Virus record (IMG/VR): IMGVR_UViG_3300009002_000059
Coordinates: 1-21,395 of that record
Strand: one strand, 5' to 3'
From: a virus
Length of the DNA: 21,395 nucleotides
Part shown: positions 1 to 6,200 of the stretch, in pieces
Layout: each line of letters opens with the position of its first letter
Numbering within the stretch: position 1 is the first letter of the stretch
Position numbers and translations under genes: made by a program
Notes under the pieces: model-generated
The model's database searches: none
The model's input: the letters and a program-made list of their open reading frames with translations, nothing else
What the model was told of the DNA's origin: nothing

Positions 1-218
1 GACACATTAAAGATCATGCATTTTGGCCTGACGAATGGATACAAAGCTACAAATGGGAAATGCGCGGCCGCGACAAATTAGCTGTAATAAAAGGCAAGCG
101 CACATTTAAAGAAGCTGGAGAACCTACAATACTGCCGCAAACTAGCATAGCAGTGTTTCATGGACAACCTAATATACCCGACTGTATTGACCGTTGGCCG
201 CTGCAACACTGGGGTTGA
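1..218 (+). CDS. C-terminal part of a phage protein, possibly glycosyltransferase-like (cut by left edge)
   Basis: An open frame runs from the left edge (first full codon at base 3) to a TGA at 216-218, giving 71 residues with no start in the window. Visible segments include FWPDEWIQSYKWEMRGRD and, near the end, FHGQPNIPDC followed by a Trp-rich tail ending QHWG. The pairing of a (W/F)PDEWI.SYKW segment with a late FHG.P segment is what I recall from phage glycosyltransferase-like proteins, but this rests on memory of the pattern and the catalytic part is outside the window. The stop codon lies inside the -35 box of the promoter at 215-243, so this gene ends one transcription unit exactly where the next begins. 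Confidence 0.6.
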   Translation, partial: HIKDHAFWPDEWIQSYKWEMRGRDKLAVIKGKRTFKEAGEPTILPQTSIAVFHGQPNIPDCIDRWPLQHWG

Positions 219-243
219 CATAAGTTTTGTAAGATGCTATAGT
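215..243 (+). promoter_or_regulatory. sigma70-like promoter (TTGACA, 17 bp, TATAGT)
   Basis: The -35 box TTGACA is at 215-220 and TATAGT at 238-243, with the ideal 17-bp spacing. It overlaps the stop codon of the upstream gene. The expected start of transcription is about 249-251, which coincides with the ATG of the next gene at 249. The transcript is therefore either leaderless for that gene or mainly serves the genes at 467 and 780. The match to host-type promoters suggests early or middle expression. Confidence 0.7.
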
Positions 244-248
244 AAGTC

Positions 249-467
249 ATGACTAGAGTTCTGCACAAAAAAAAGCGTGACAAGATTAAATACATCCTGA
301 GTAGACTCGAGGACAGCAATAGGCTGATGTTTAATCGCATGTATTCTCCTAATGATTTAGAACAAGATATTAACATTACAATTGACAACTTGCCTAATAA
401 CCGAGTAGACTGGGCACTAACACAATGTAAAAACAGTTATCATCAAATTTTCACGGTGTTAAGATAA
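249..467 (+). CDS. small hypothetical protein, 72 aa
   Basis: I do not recognise this protein. It is a basic, mostly helical-looking 72-residue chain with an N-terminal stretch rich in Lys/Arg (LHKKKRDKIKY). There are no Cys pairs, membrane segments or catalytic signatures. The ATG at 249 has no Shine-Dalgarno sequence and lies almost at the predicted start of transcription of the promoter at 215-243, so translation may be leaderless. The stop TAA (465-467) overlaps the next ATG (467) as TAATG, indicating translational coupling. No in-frame downstream start with a better ribosome site was seen. Confidence 0.6.
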   Translation: MTRVLHKKKRDKIKYILSRLEDSNRLMFNRMYSPNDLEQDINITIDNLPNNRVDWALTQCKNSYHQIFTVLR

Positions 468-787
468 TGGTAAAAGTTAATCTCATAAGAACAGATGGCG
501 GCGGTCAAAACCGATTAAGGAAGATGGTGCAGAAAGTTGTGAACAAACATATTGCAGGATTCTTAGAGGATTGCGATATGGTCGATTGGTATAAAAGCCG
601 CAATTGGGCAATTGCTAGCAAGGACGGAGTTGACGCCTTTGCAAAGTACTTAACAAAACAAAAAGAAATTAATTGTAAATCTTATTGCTTTTCTGGTGAT
701 AGCGACAGTAGTTACATGGCGCTAGGACTTGACATTGAAGAAGATACGTTGTATACAAAGTTCTTACTGGAGTATAATGATGTATAA
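467..787 (+). CDS. hypothetical protein, 106 aa
   Basis: Unrecognised soluble protein of 106 residues. The N-terminus MVKVNLIRTDGGGQNRLRKM is followed by a probable helix and a central segment MVDWYKSRNWAIASKDG. The C-terminal half contains CKSYCFSGDSDSS, with two Cys three residues apart but no second pair, so a zinc site is not supported. It begins inside the previous stop (TAATG) and its last 8 bases overlap the start of the UV-damage endonuclease gene (ATG at 780). The three genes are therefore likely one translationally coupled unit from the promoter at 215-243. Confidence 0.65.
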   Translation: MVKVNLIRTDGGGQNRLRKMVQKVVNKHIAGFLEDCDMVDWYKSRNWAIASKDGVDAFAKYLTKQKEINCKSYCFSGDSDSSYMALGLDIEEDTLYTKFLLEYNDV

Positions 788-1811
788 ACGTATTGGCTTT
801 GCATGTAAATACATGGACAGCGACCAAACTCAACCGAAGAAGCTACTTGAAGAAATTCAGCGACCACTTAACACTAAAGCAACAACAGTTGCTTGGCTCA
901 ACCGCCAAAGTGTTCAAGATGCTGAAGAAAGACTTTGGGATATTATGGTGCATAATATACAAAGCTATTATAACTTAATTGAATACGTAGGATCCTTGCC
1001 CAATGAATTACGAATGGTACGTTTGGGGAGTGATGTTCTTCCTCTTTATACTCAGCCTGACTGGCGTTATTTTTGGCGGCGCATTGATGTCAAAGGGCAT
1101 TGTGAGCGAGAGTTTGCAAAAGTGGGTGACCTTGCACGTAAGCTTGATGTTCGCCTCTCTATGCATCCTGGTCAGTTTACTGTTCTCGCAAGCGATAATG
1201 ACGATATTGTCGATCGTAGCATAGACGAATTTGAATATCATGTTGATGTAATTCGCATGATGGGCTATGGCAAGCAATTCCAAGACTTTAAATGCAACGT
1301 ACACATTAGTGGCCGCAAAGGTCCGCAAGGCATTAAAGATGCACTACCGCGTTTGTCGACCGAAGCTCGCAATGTTATTACTATCGAGAATGACGAGAAC
1401 AAATGGGGCATTGCTGACAGCTTAGAACTTGAGAAAGATGTTGCCCTTGTACTAGACGTGCATCACCACTGGTGCCGCGAGGGCGAGTACATTAGTCCTA
1501 CAGACGATCGCTTCAAGCGTGTTGTAGATAGCTGGCGTGGTGTGCGTCCTGCAATTCACTATAGTGTAAGCAGAGAAGACGTCTTACACGGTCATAGCAG
1601 CGCCACACAGCCCGACATGGAAGCTTTGCTAGCCCAAGGCTACAAAAAGGGCAAACTACGCGCACACAGCGACTATATGTGGAACGACGCAGTTAACGAT
1701 TGGGCCCTTGAGTTTAGCGATACAGCGGACATTATGGTCGAATCTAAAGCCAAAAACTTAGCCAGCAAAGGACTTTACGAATATGCAAAATCGCAAGGAA
1801 AAATGGCTTAA
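780..1811 (+). CDS. uvdE: UV-damage endonuclease (UvdE/UvsE family)
   Basis: A TIM-barrel, metal-dependent endonuclease that nicks DNA 5' of UV photoproducts (cyclobutane dimers and 6-4 products), starting alternative excision repair of incoming or replicating phage DNA. The 343 residues carry the family signatures in order: MHPGQF (128-133), VHISGRKG (174-181), ENDE (203-206), DVHHHWC (226-232), HYS (260-262) and RAHSD (294-298). Together these supply the His/Glu/Asp metal ligands. Length is typical of bacterial UvsE. I place the start at ATG 780 because GGAG at 769-772 is 7 nt upstream; the adjacent ATG at 777 is also possible. T4 itself uses the unrelated DenV glycosylase, so this looks like a functional replacement. 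Known from the family: activity and metal use. Inferred: its role in phage survival in sunlit water. Confidence 0.93.
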   Translation: MYKRIGFACKYMDSDQTQPKKLLEEIQRPLNTKATTVAWLNRQSVQDAEERLWDIMVHNIQSYYNLIEYVGSLPNELRMVRLGSDVLPLYTQPDWRYFWRRIDVKGHCEREFAKVGDLARKLDVRLSMHPGQFTVLASDNDDIVDRSIDEFEYHVDVIRMMGYGKQFQDFKCNVHISGRKGPQGIKDALPRLSTEARNVITIENDENKWGIADSLELEKDVALVLDVHHHWCREGEYISPTDDRFKRVVDSWRGVRPAIHYSVSREDVLHGHSSATQPDMEALLAQGYKKGKLRAHSDYMWNDAVNDWALEFSDTADIMVESKAKNLASKGLYEYAKSQGKMA

Positions 1812-2214
1812 GAAGTATGAACACAGGCGAGCCTATCTTACTAATCGAATCTCAATAAAGGATCTATTTATTATAGCTTCTTCAAACACTAGATTATCAA
1901 CACTCGAAACCGATAGCCCTAACGGCTGGATGACAAAACTCTCAACGAAAGAATTGAATATTATGTGCCAAGAATCAACTTATTCATCAGGACTTGAAAC
2001 AATTGGCGACTTGATGATACGGCATCGATTCGAAAACACCAAAGAGGTATTTTGTATGCGACCGTGGGCATTTTGCTGGTCTTCTAATAAATCTCTTTTT
2101 ATGCGCAAAGCTGTTCGCGTTACAACAAAGATCACCGGTCCTGGCGATCCAGTAGTTGAGCACTTCTACTTTCGTCCAAATCATTATACGTTATGGTTGT
2201 TGAAAGATGAATAA
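1783..2214 (+). CDS. hypothetical protein, 143 aa
   Basis: Unrecognised 143-residue protein. Its first 29 bases overlap the end of the UV-damage endonuclease gene in another frame. ATG 1783 is the only standard start before a long conserved-looking body, and there is no clear ribosome site, so coupling to the upstream gene is likely. The N-terminus is highly basic (MQNRKEKWLKKYEHRRAYL). The middle holds MRPWAFCWSSNKSLFMRKAV, and the C-terminus ends in a hydrophobic, aromatic strand (HYTLWLLKDE). No known motif was identified. A late-promoter motif begins three bases before the stop, so this gene closes the repair-gene unit. Confidence 0.6.
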   Translation: MQNRKEKWLKKYEHRRAYLTNRISIKDLFIIASSNTRLSTLETDSPNGWMTKLSTKELNIMCQESTYSSGLETIGDLMIRHRFENTKEVFCMRPWAFCWSSNKSLFMRKAVRVTTKITGPGDPVVEHFYFRPNHYTLWLLKDE

Positions 2215-2218
2215 ATAT
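2211..2218 (+). promoter_or_regulatory. T4-type late promoter motif (ATAAATAT)
   Basis: ATAAATAT matches the core of the T4 late promoter (TATAAATA), which is read by the phage late sigma/coactivator (gp55/gp33 type). It overlaps the end of the upstream gene. The other four copies in this window sit 24-29 nt before their start codon. Here the nearest ATG (2223) is only 12 nt away but an in-frame ATG at 2241 is 30 nt away. Confidence 0.6.
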
Positions 2219-2222
2219 ATGT

Positions 2223-2519
2223 ATGAATTATTTAAACAAGATGTACAGCAGGTCTAACACGCCTGCGCCCGCTACAAGTCAAAAAAATACAAAGAGAGAT
2301 TTAGGTGGTTTGCGCGGTCAAGGCGTAGACCATTATTCTGTTCTAGGCGAAGATGGGGTTGAACGAAACGTCCCTACACAAAAGTATGTACAAGGACTAG
2401 AACAAAAAGTACGCGACCAAGAAACGCGTCTGTCAGTGCTTGAAAAAAGGGTAAGAAGTGTAACCAACGATCAGCGCAGTACTGCAACAGCAGTACAAGC
2501 AATACGTCGCAATCCTTAA
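2223..2519 (+). CDS. small coiled-coil protein, probable late gene
   Basis: Unrecognised 98-residue protein. The N-terminal third is Ser/Pro/Asn-rich and flexible (RSNTPAPATSQKN), followed by a Gly-rich stretch (DLGGLRGQGVDHYSVLGEDG). The C-terminal third is a heptad-like coiled coil (QGLEQKVRDQETRLSVLEKR) suggestive of oligomerisation. It follows a late promoter motif, so a virion or assembly role is plausible but not shown. The start is uncertain. With ATG 2223 the predicted transcription start would fall at the start codon, whereas ATG 2241 (residue 7) gives a normal leader and the same spacing as the other late genes. Neither has a strong Shine-Dalgarno sequence. Its stop overlaps the stop of the convergent gene by 3 bases. 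Confidence 0.65.
   Translation: MNYLNKMYSRSNTPAPATSQKNTKRDLGGLRGQGVDHYSVLGEDGVERNVPTQKYVQGLEQKVRDQETRLSVLEKRVRSVTNDQRSTATAVQAIRRNP
2479..2496. other. perfect 7-bp inverted repeat at the convergent gene ends
   Basis: GTACTGC (2479-2485), a 4-base loop AACA and GCAGTAC (2490-2496) form a perfect hairpin inside the last codons of the rightward gene, about 20 bases before its stop. No T-run follows on either strand, so it is not a classical terminator. It could protect or pause the transcript end. Confidence 0.35.
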
Positions 2520-2803
2520 AGCCTTCCAATTGGCATGTTGCTACTAGCTGACATGTTCCATACATGTTTACGCTCAACGCCTTTGCGTTGGGCGAACTTT
2601 TTTGCATCACAATTTGAACATACATGAAAGTAATTATTGCTTAATCGCTTTGGATCCATTTTCCCTCGCTCTCTTGTAAATTCTGTGTTACAATTATCAC
2701 AACGGAAATGCACAAGAGTTTTCTTTCTTTTGTACGTATGTTCTGCGCCGAGTTTGCTTTTTCTCACGTGTGAAGTTTCACACACTGTTTGTTTGATAAA
2801 CAT
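2516..2803 (-). CDS. zinc-ribbon protein of phage type, 95 aa
   Basis: The only clearly real leftward gene in the window. The 95-residue basic protein has two CxxC knuckles, CDNC (35-38) and CSNC (62-65), 23 residues apart, a classic four-Cys zinc ribbon. The segment between them and after the second knuckle (NNYFHVCSNCDAKKFAQRKG) has the well-formed look of a conserved family. I recall similar zinc-ribbon proteins in T4-like marine phages but know no function; nucleic-acid binding is the usual inference. Its start at 2803 has no ribosome site; a TATAAT lies at 2827-2822 on the same strand. The gene converges on the coiled-coil gene and diverges from the IscA-like gene. Confidence 0.8.
   Translation of the reverse strand: MFIKQTVCETSHVRKSKLGAEHTYKRKKTLVHFRCDNCNTEFTRERGKMDPKRLSNNYFHVCSNCDAKKFAQRKGVERKHVWNMSASSNMPIGRL
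2571..2603 (+). terminator. possible rightward intrinsic terminator inside the leftward gene
   Basis: Bases 2571-2580 pair with 2585-2594 as a 10-bp, GC-rich stem with one G-T wobble (T2574-G2591) and a CTTT tetraloop. AAC and then six T (2598-2603) follow. This would stop rightward transcripts that pass the coiled-coil gene end at 2519. The three-base gap before the T-run weakens it, and the same bases encode the Ala-Gln-Arg-Lys region of the leftward protein, so codon content alone could explain it. Confidence 0.4.
2768..2783. repeat. 16-bp dyad near the start of the leftward gene
   Basis: GTGTGAA (2768-2774) and TTCACAC (2777-2783) are perfect inverted arms separated by GT. The dyad lies 18-36 bases inside the leftward gene, downstream of its presumed promoter. 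It has the form of a small operator or a tight RNA hairpin, but it is short and coding, so chance is possible. Confidence 0.25.
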
Positions 2804-2821
2804 ATATGTATTTACATTAAG

Positions 2822-2827
2822 ATTATA
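2822..2827 (-). promoter_or_regulatory. possible -10 box for the leftward gene
   Basis: The reverse strand reads TATAAT here, giving an expected transcription start about 12 bases before the ATG at 2803. The best -35 candidate, TTCGTT at 2851-2846 with an 18-bp spacer, is poor. The site is also in an AT-rich divergent intergenic region, so a chance match is possible. Confidence 0.3.
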
Positions 2828-2837
2828 AAAAATAGCA

Positions 2838-2845
2838 ATAAATAT
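2838..2845 (+). promoter_or_regulatory. T4-type late promoter motif (ATAAATAT)
   Basis: ATAAATAT starts 25 nt before the ATG of the IscA-like gene (2863), with AAGGA (2850-2854) between them. The spacing equals that of the copy at 9268 and is close to those at 13063 and 13897. It is the best candidate promoter for the IscA-like gene and the giant fibre gene that follows. Confidence 0.75.
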
Positions 2846-2862
2846 AACGAAGGAATCAAAAA

Positions 2863-3225
2863 ATGAATGTTTGCACTTTAACAGAAGCTGCCAAAGACCA
2901 AATTAATTCTCTTTGCAAAGAGAATAATGTGTACGGAATTAGCCTTAATTTAAAAGGCGGAGGGTGCGCAGGTTTTGAATATGACTGGGGAACAGTTGAT
3001 AATGAAGAGAATCTCCAAAAAGGAGATACAGTAATTGATGCAGGAGATGGCAAGTTTGTTATCGGCGCTACAAGTTTAATGTTCTTGTTTGGCACTCAAG
3101 TTGATTACGTAAAGAGTTTAGTAGGCAGCAATTTTGAAATCAGCAACCCAAATGCACAGAGCAGTTGCGGATGTGGTGTAAGTGTAAATTTTGATTTAGA
3201 AAAACTAACGCAGCCTGCGGTTTAA
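2863..3225 (+). CDS. IscA/HesB-type iron-sulfur cluster carrier
   Basis: A 120-residue A-type Fe-S carrier; the family binds iron or a [2Fe-2S]/[4Fe-4S] cluster between subunits and passes it to apo-proteins. The three invariant Cys are present: Cys35 in GGGCAGF and Cys102/Cys104 in SCGCGVSV, spaced as in IscA/ErpA/HesB. Length and the fold-defining N-terminal pattern (LTEAA...I..L) fit the family. AAGGA at 2850-2854 is 8 nt before the ATG, and a late promoter motif lies at 2838. It sits directly upstream of the giant fibre gene (12 nt gap), so it should be made late with virion proteins. Its clients are unknown; the radical SAM protein and ferredoxin in this window are candidates by inference. 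Confidence 0.9.
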   Translation: MNVCTLTEAAKDQINSLCKENNVYGISLNLKGGGCAGFEYDWGTVDNEENLQKGDTVIDAGDGKFVIGATSLMFLFGTQVDYVKSLVGSNFEISNPNAQSSCGCGVSVNFDLEKLTQPAV

Positions 3226-3237
3226 TGGAGTTATAAA

Positions 3238-6200
3238 ATGGCAAAACAAGATATTGATATCGGCATTGAAGGCAATGACGGCACTGGAGACAGTATTAGA
3301 GAAAGCTTTCGCAAAGTAAATGATAACTTTGCAGAACTCTATGCGATTTTTGGCCTTGGTGGAGACATCAGTTTTACCAGTCTAAACGATACACCCGAAA
3401 CGTATTTGGGTAACGAAGGTAAAGTAACTCTTGTAAGGCAAGACGGCACAGGCATCGATTTTTATGATCTTGTTTCGGACGCTGGCACTAATGATCCGGG
3501 TGATCCTGATAACACTGTCTCGTTTGAAGTAGTTGGCAACACACTAGTTGTTAAGGCAATTAATGCTAAATTGAATACAGACTCAGCACCAACTACTTCA
3601 AGTCCATTAAAAATATCTGCAAGTGCTGCATATAACCAGTCAACACAAGCCTTAATACTTGGTGGGTCAAGTGGATTAGCAACACTAGTATCAACTTGGA
3701 ATAGCACACATGGCTCCCCAAACATTACAGCAGACAATTTACTTGTATCTAAAGGATACACTGATCAGAACTATGTAAACGTTACTGGCGATACTTTAAC
3801 TGGTGCGTTGTCGGTACCCGCAGGTGCAACCGGTTCACAAGTTCCGCGTGTAAGCGAAGTTGTATCAATTACAGGCGATACAATGACAGGCGAGTTAACG
3901 TTAAGTGACCACCCGTATCCATTTGCTGGCGCTGGCACTCCTAATAGCCAATACGACCTACAAGCTGCAACCAAGTTCTATGTTGATTCTAGCTCTTATA
4001 GCAGTACTGTTAACTTATTTGTGACACAAGCAGGCGACGACGCACAGGCGCTTACACCTCCAGGAAAAGCTGGAAGAAGTGAAAGCTATTCTTATGCATC
4101 AATTGCAGCAGCTTGTGCAAAAGCAGAAAGAATACAACAGGCAGCGCCAATTGATGTAGGTCCGTACATCCAAACTATTACATATCAAGACACAGGTAAC
4201 ACACTAAATTCATATCTGCTAGCAACCGGCGGCGGAAATGCTTTTGGATATCCAGTAATTGCTGCCAACCAAACAACTGTTTCTAATACAATTATTGCAG
4301 AAAGACAAACTGTTATAGATGATACTATTGCAGCAATTGCTTCTACGTATCCAGATTTTATTTACAATGAAACATTGTGCCGTAGAGATTTAGGACTGAT
4401 TCTTGATAGCATCCGCCTTGACATAAAAGCAAGTACGTTAACCGTTAAGCATAATGCTCTATCTAGATATGCCGGACTTAGATATTATACTAATCCGAGT
4501 TCAGAAATTGCTATTAGTGCAAATGGACAATATACCGAGACAACATACGGTATTACACAGGCAAAAATAGCAATGCTTGCAGCAATTGAAACTGCACTAG
4601 GAACAACTTCGGATCAGTGGTATACAGCAGTCAGCAATCGCTTTGATGATATTTTACAAATTATTGATTCAAACACAGGAGATCCTGCGTTAGTTGAAGC
4701 ACCAAATTATTATAATCTGTTTCTCTTTAGTGGCCCGGACAAGTTTGCGGACCAATCAGGCAATCCAAACGTTGATGTACCAAATATTGATCTAATTCCT
4801 GGAAAAGTTATTAGAGGCAAAACCACTGGAGCAATTGGTAGAATTGTAACCTATGCAAGAGGTGCTGACACCGTTGGTACTCCAACATACGATACTGCTG
4901 AAATTGAATTGCTGGCTCCGATTGAATTTGAAACTGGTGAAGAATTTGAATTTGGCAATTTAGTTAAAGAAACACAAGTTACTATTAAAGTTGAATCAGG
5001 AATTTACGAAGAGCAATTGCCAATTCGTCTTCCTGAAAACACTTCTATTAAAGGTGACGAAATTAGACGTACTATTATTCGTCCGGCAGCTGGTGTAAGT
5101 ACAAGCCCTTATGCATCTACATATTTCTATAGAGATGCCGAAGTTGATGGCATAGTTACAGCAACCGGCGGTGACTTAGTGGCATCAGCAAATGATAGCA
5201 GCACGATAGGATATTACGGATATCATTACTTAACAGATCCGTCTGATCCAAATAGTACTCCAAAAAATAACAACCAAATGGATGTGTTCTTAACAAACGA
5301 TTCTAACATTATTCGTAGTTTAACAGTTCAGCGTCACGGCGGATTTATGGTAGTGCTTGATCCAACTGGATCAATACAAACAAGGTCACCATATGTACAA
5401 ACTTGTTCTAGCTTTAGTGCAAGTACAAATGAAAAAAGATTTGCGGGCGGTATGTACATTGATGGATTTACATATAACATGCCTGTTACAATTGTTAACA
5501 AGGATGATAACTTTACAGTGCTTGTTGAAGCACCTTCAACATCTGGTCTGGGTATAAGAAAACCAAACACTCCTAGTTCTTTCTTTATAAACGGTATTCG
5601 TTATCAAGTTAATGCAATTAAAGATTATATTCCAGATAATGCTGGAACAGCAAGTGCGACACTAATTTTAGACCCAAGCAGCAATGATGGAATTGGACTT
5701 GGCGACGAGGTTGACAGCGCACTAGGCATTATCGATGTTGCATTGCAGGGCGCAGGCAACAAATCAATGCTAGCAAACGACTACACACAAATTAACGATC
5801 TCGGCTACGGAATTTTTGCTAACAACAATGCACTTGCAGAGATTGTTTCGGTATTTACATACTATTGTCACATAGGTTACTATTCAAGAAACGGATCCGA
5901 GATTCGCTCACTAACTGGTAATAACAGCTACGGTACATTTGGTATGGTATCTGAAGGAAGTGACCCAGACGAAACTTCAAGAGATGCAACACTAGCACAA
6001 AACCTAGTACAACCTGCTAAAATTTATTCAGTTAAAGTAGAACTTACTATTCCTGGAGATGTAAGCGGATCTCTCACAATTGGCGAAACTGTTTCTCAAG
6101 ATCAAGGAACTAGTATTGTTACCGGAACTCTTAGTTACTTTAACGTCGATGGCGGCGACACAATATTGTATGTTGAAAATGTACTGAGCGGTACTTTCAA

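Noticed and set aside
1003-1224. Open frame with hydrophobic, membrane-like translation inside the UV-damage endonuclease gene
   Set aside because: It lies wholly within the endonuclease gene in another frame; every conserved motif is in the main frame and no ribosome site supports it.
1865-1871. TATTTAT, a reverse-strand late-promoter-like motif
   Set aside because: It is inside a rightward coding gene and no leftward gene lies downstream of it.
2637-2828. Rightward open frame opposite the zinc-ribbon gene
   Set aside because: The leftward frame has two clean CxxC knuckles and protein-like composition; the rightward one is a Leu/Phe/Val-rich antisense shadow.
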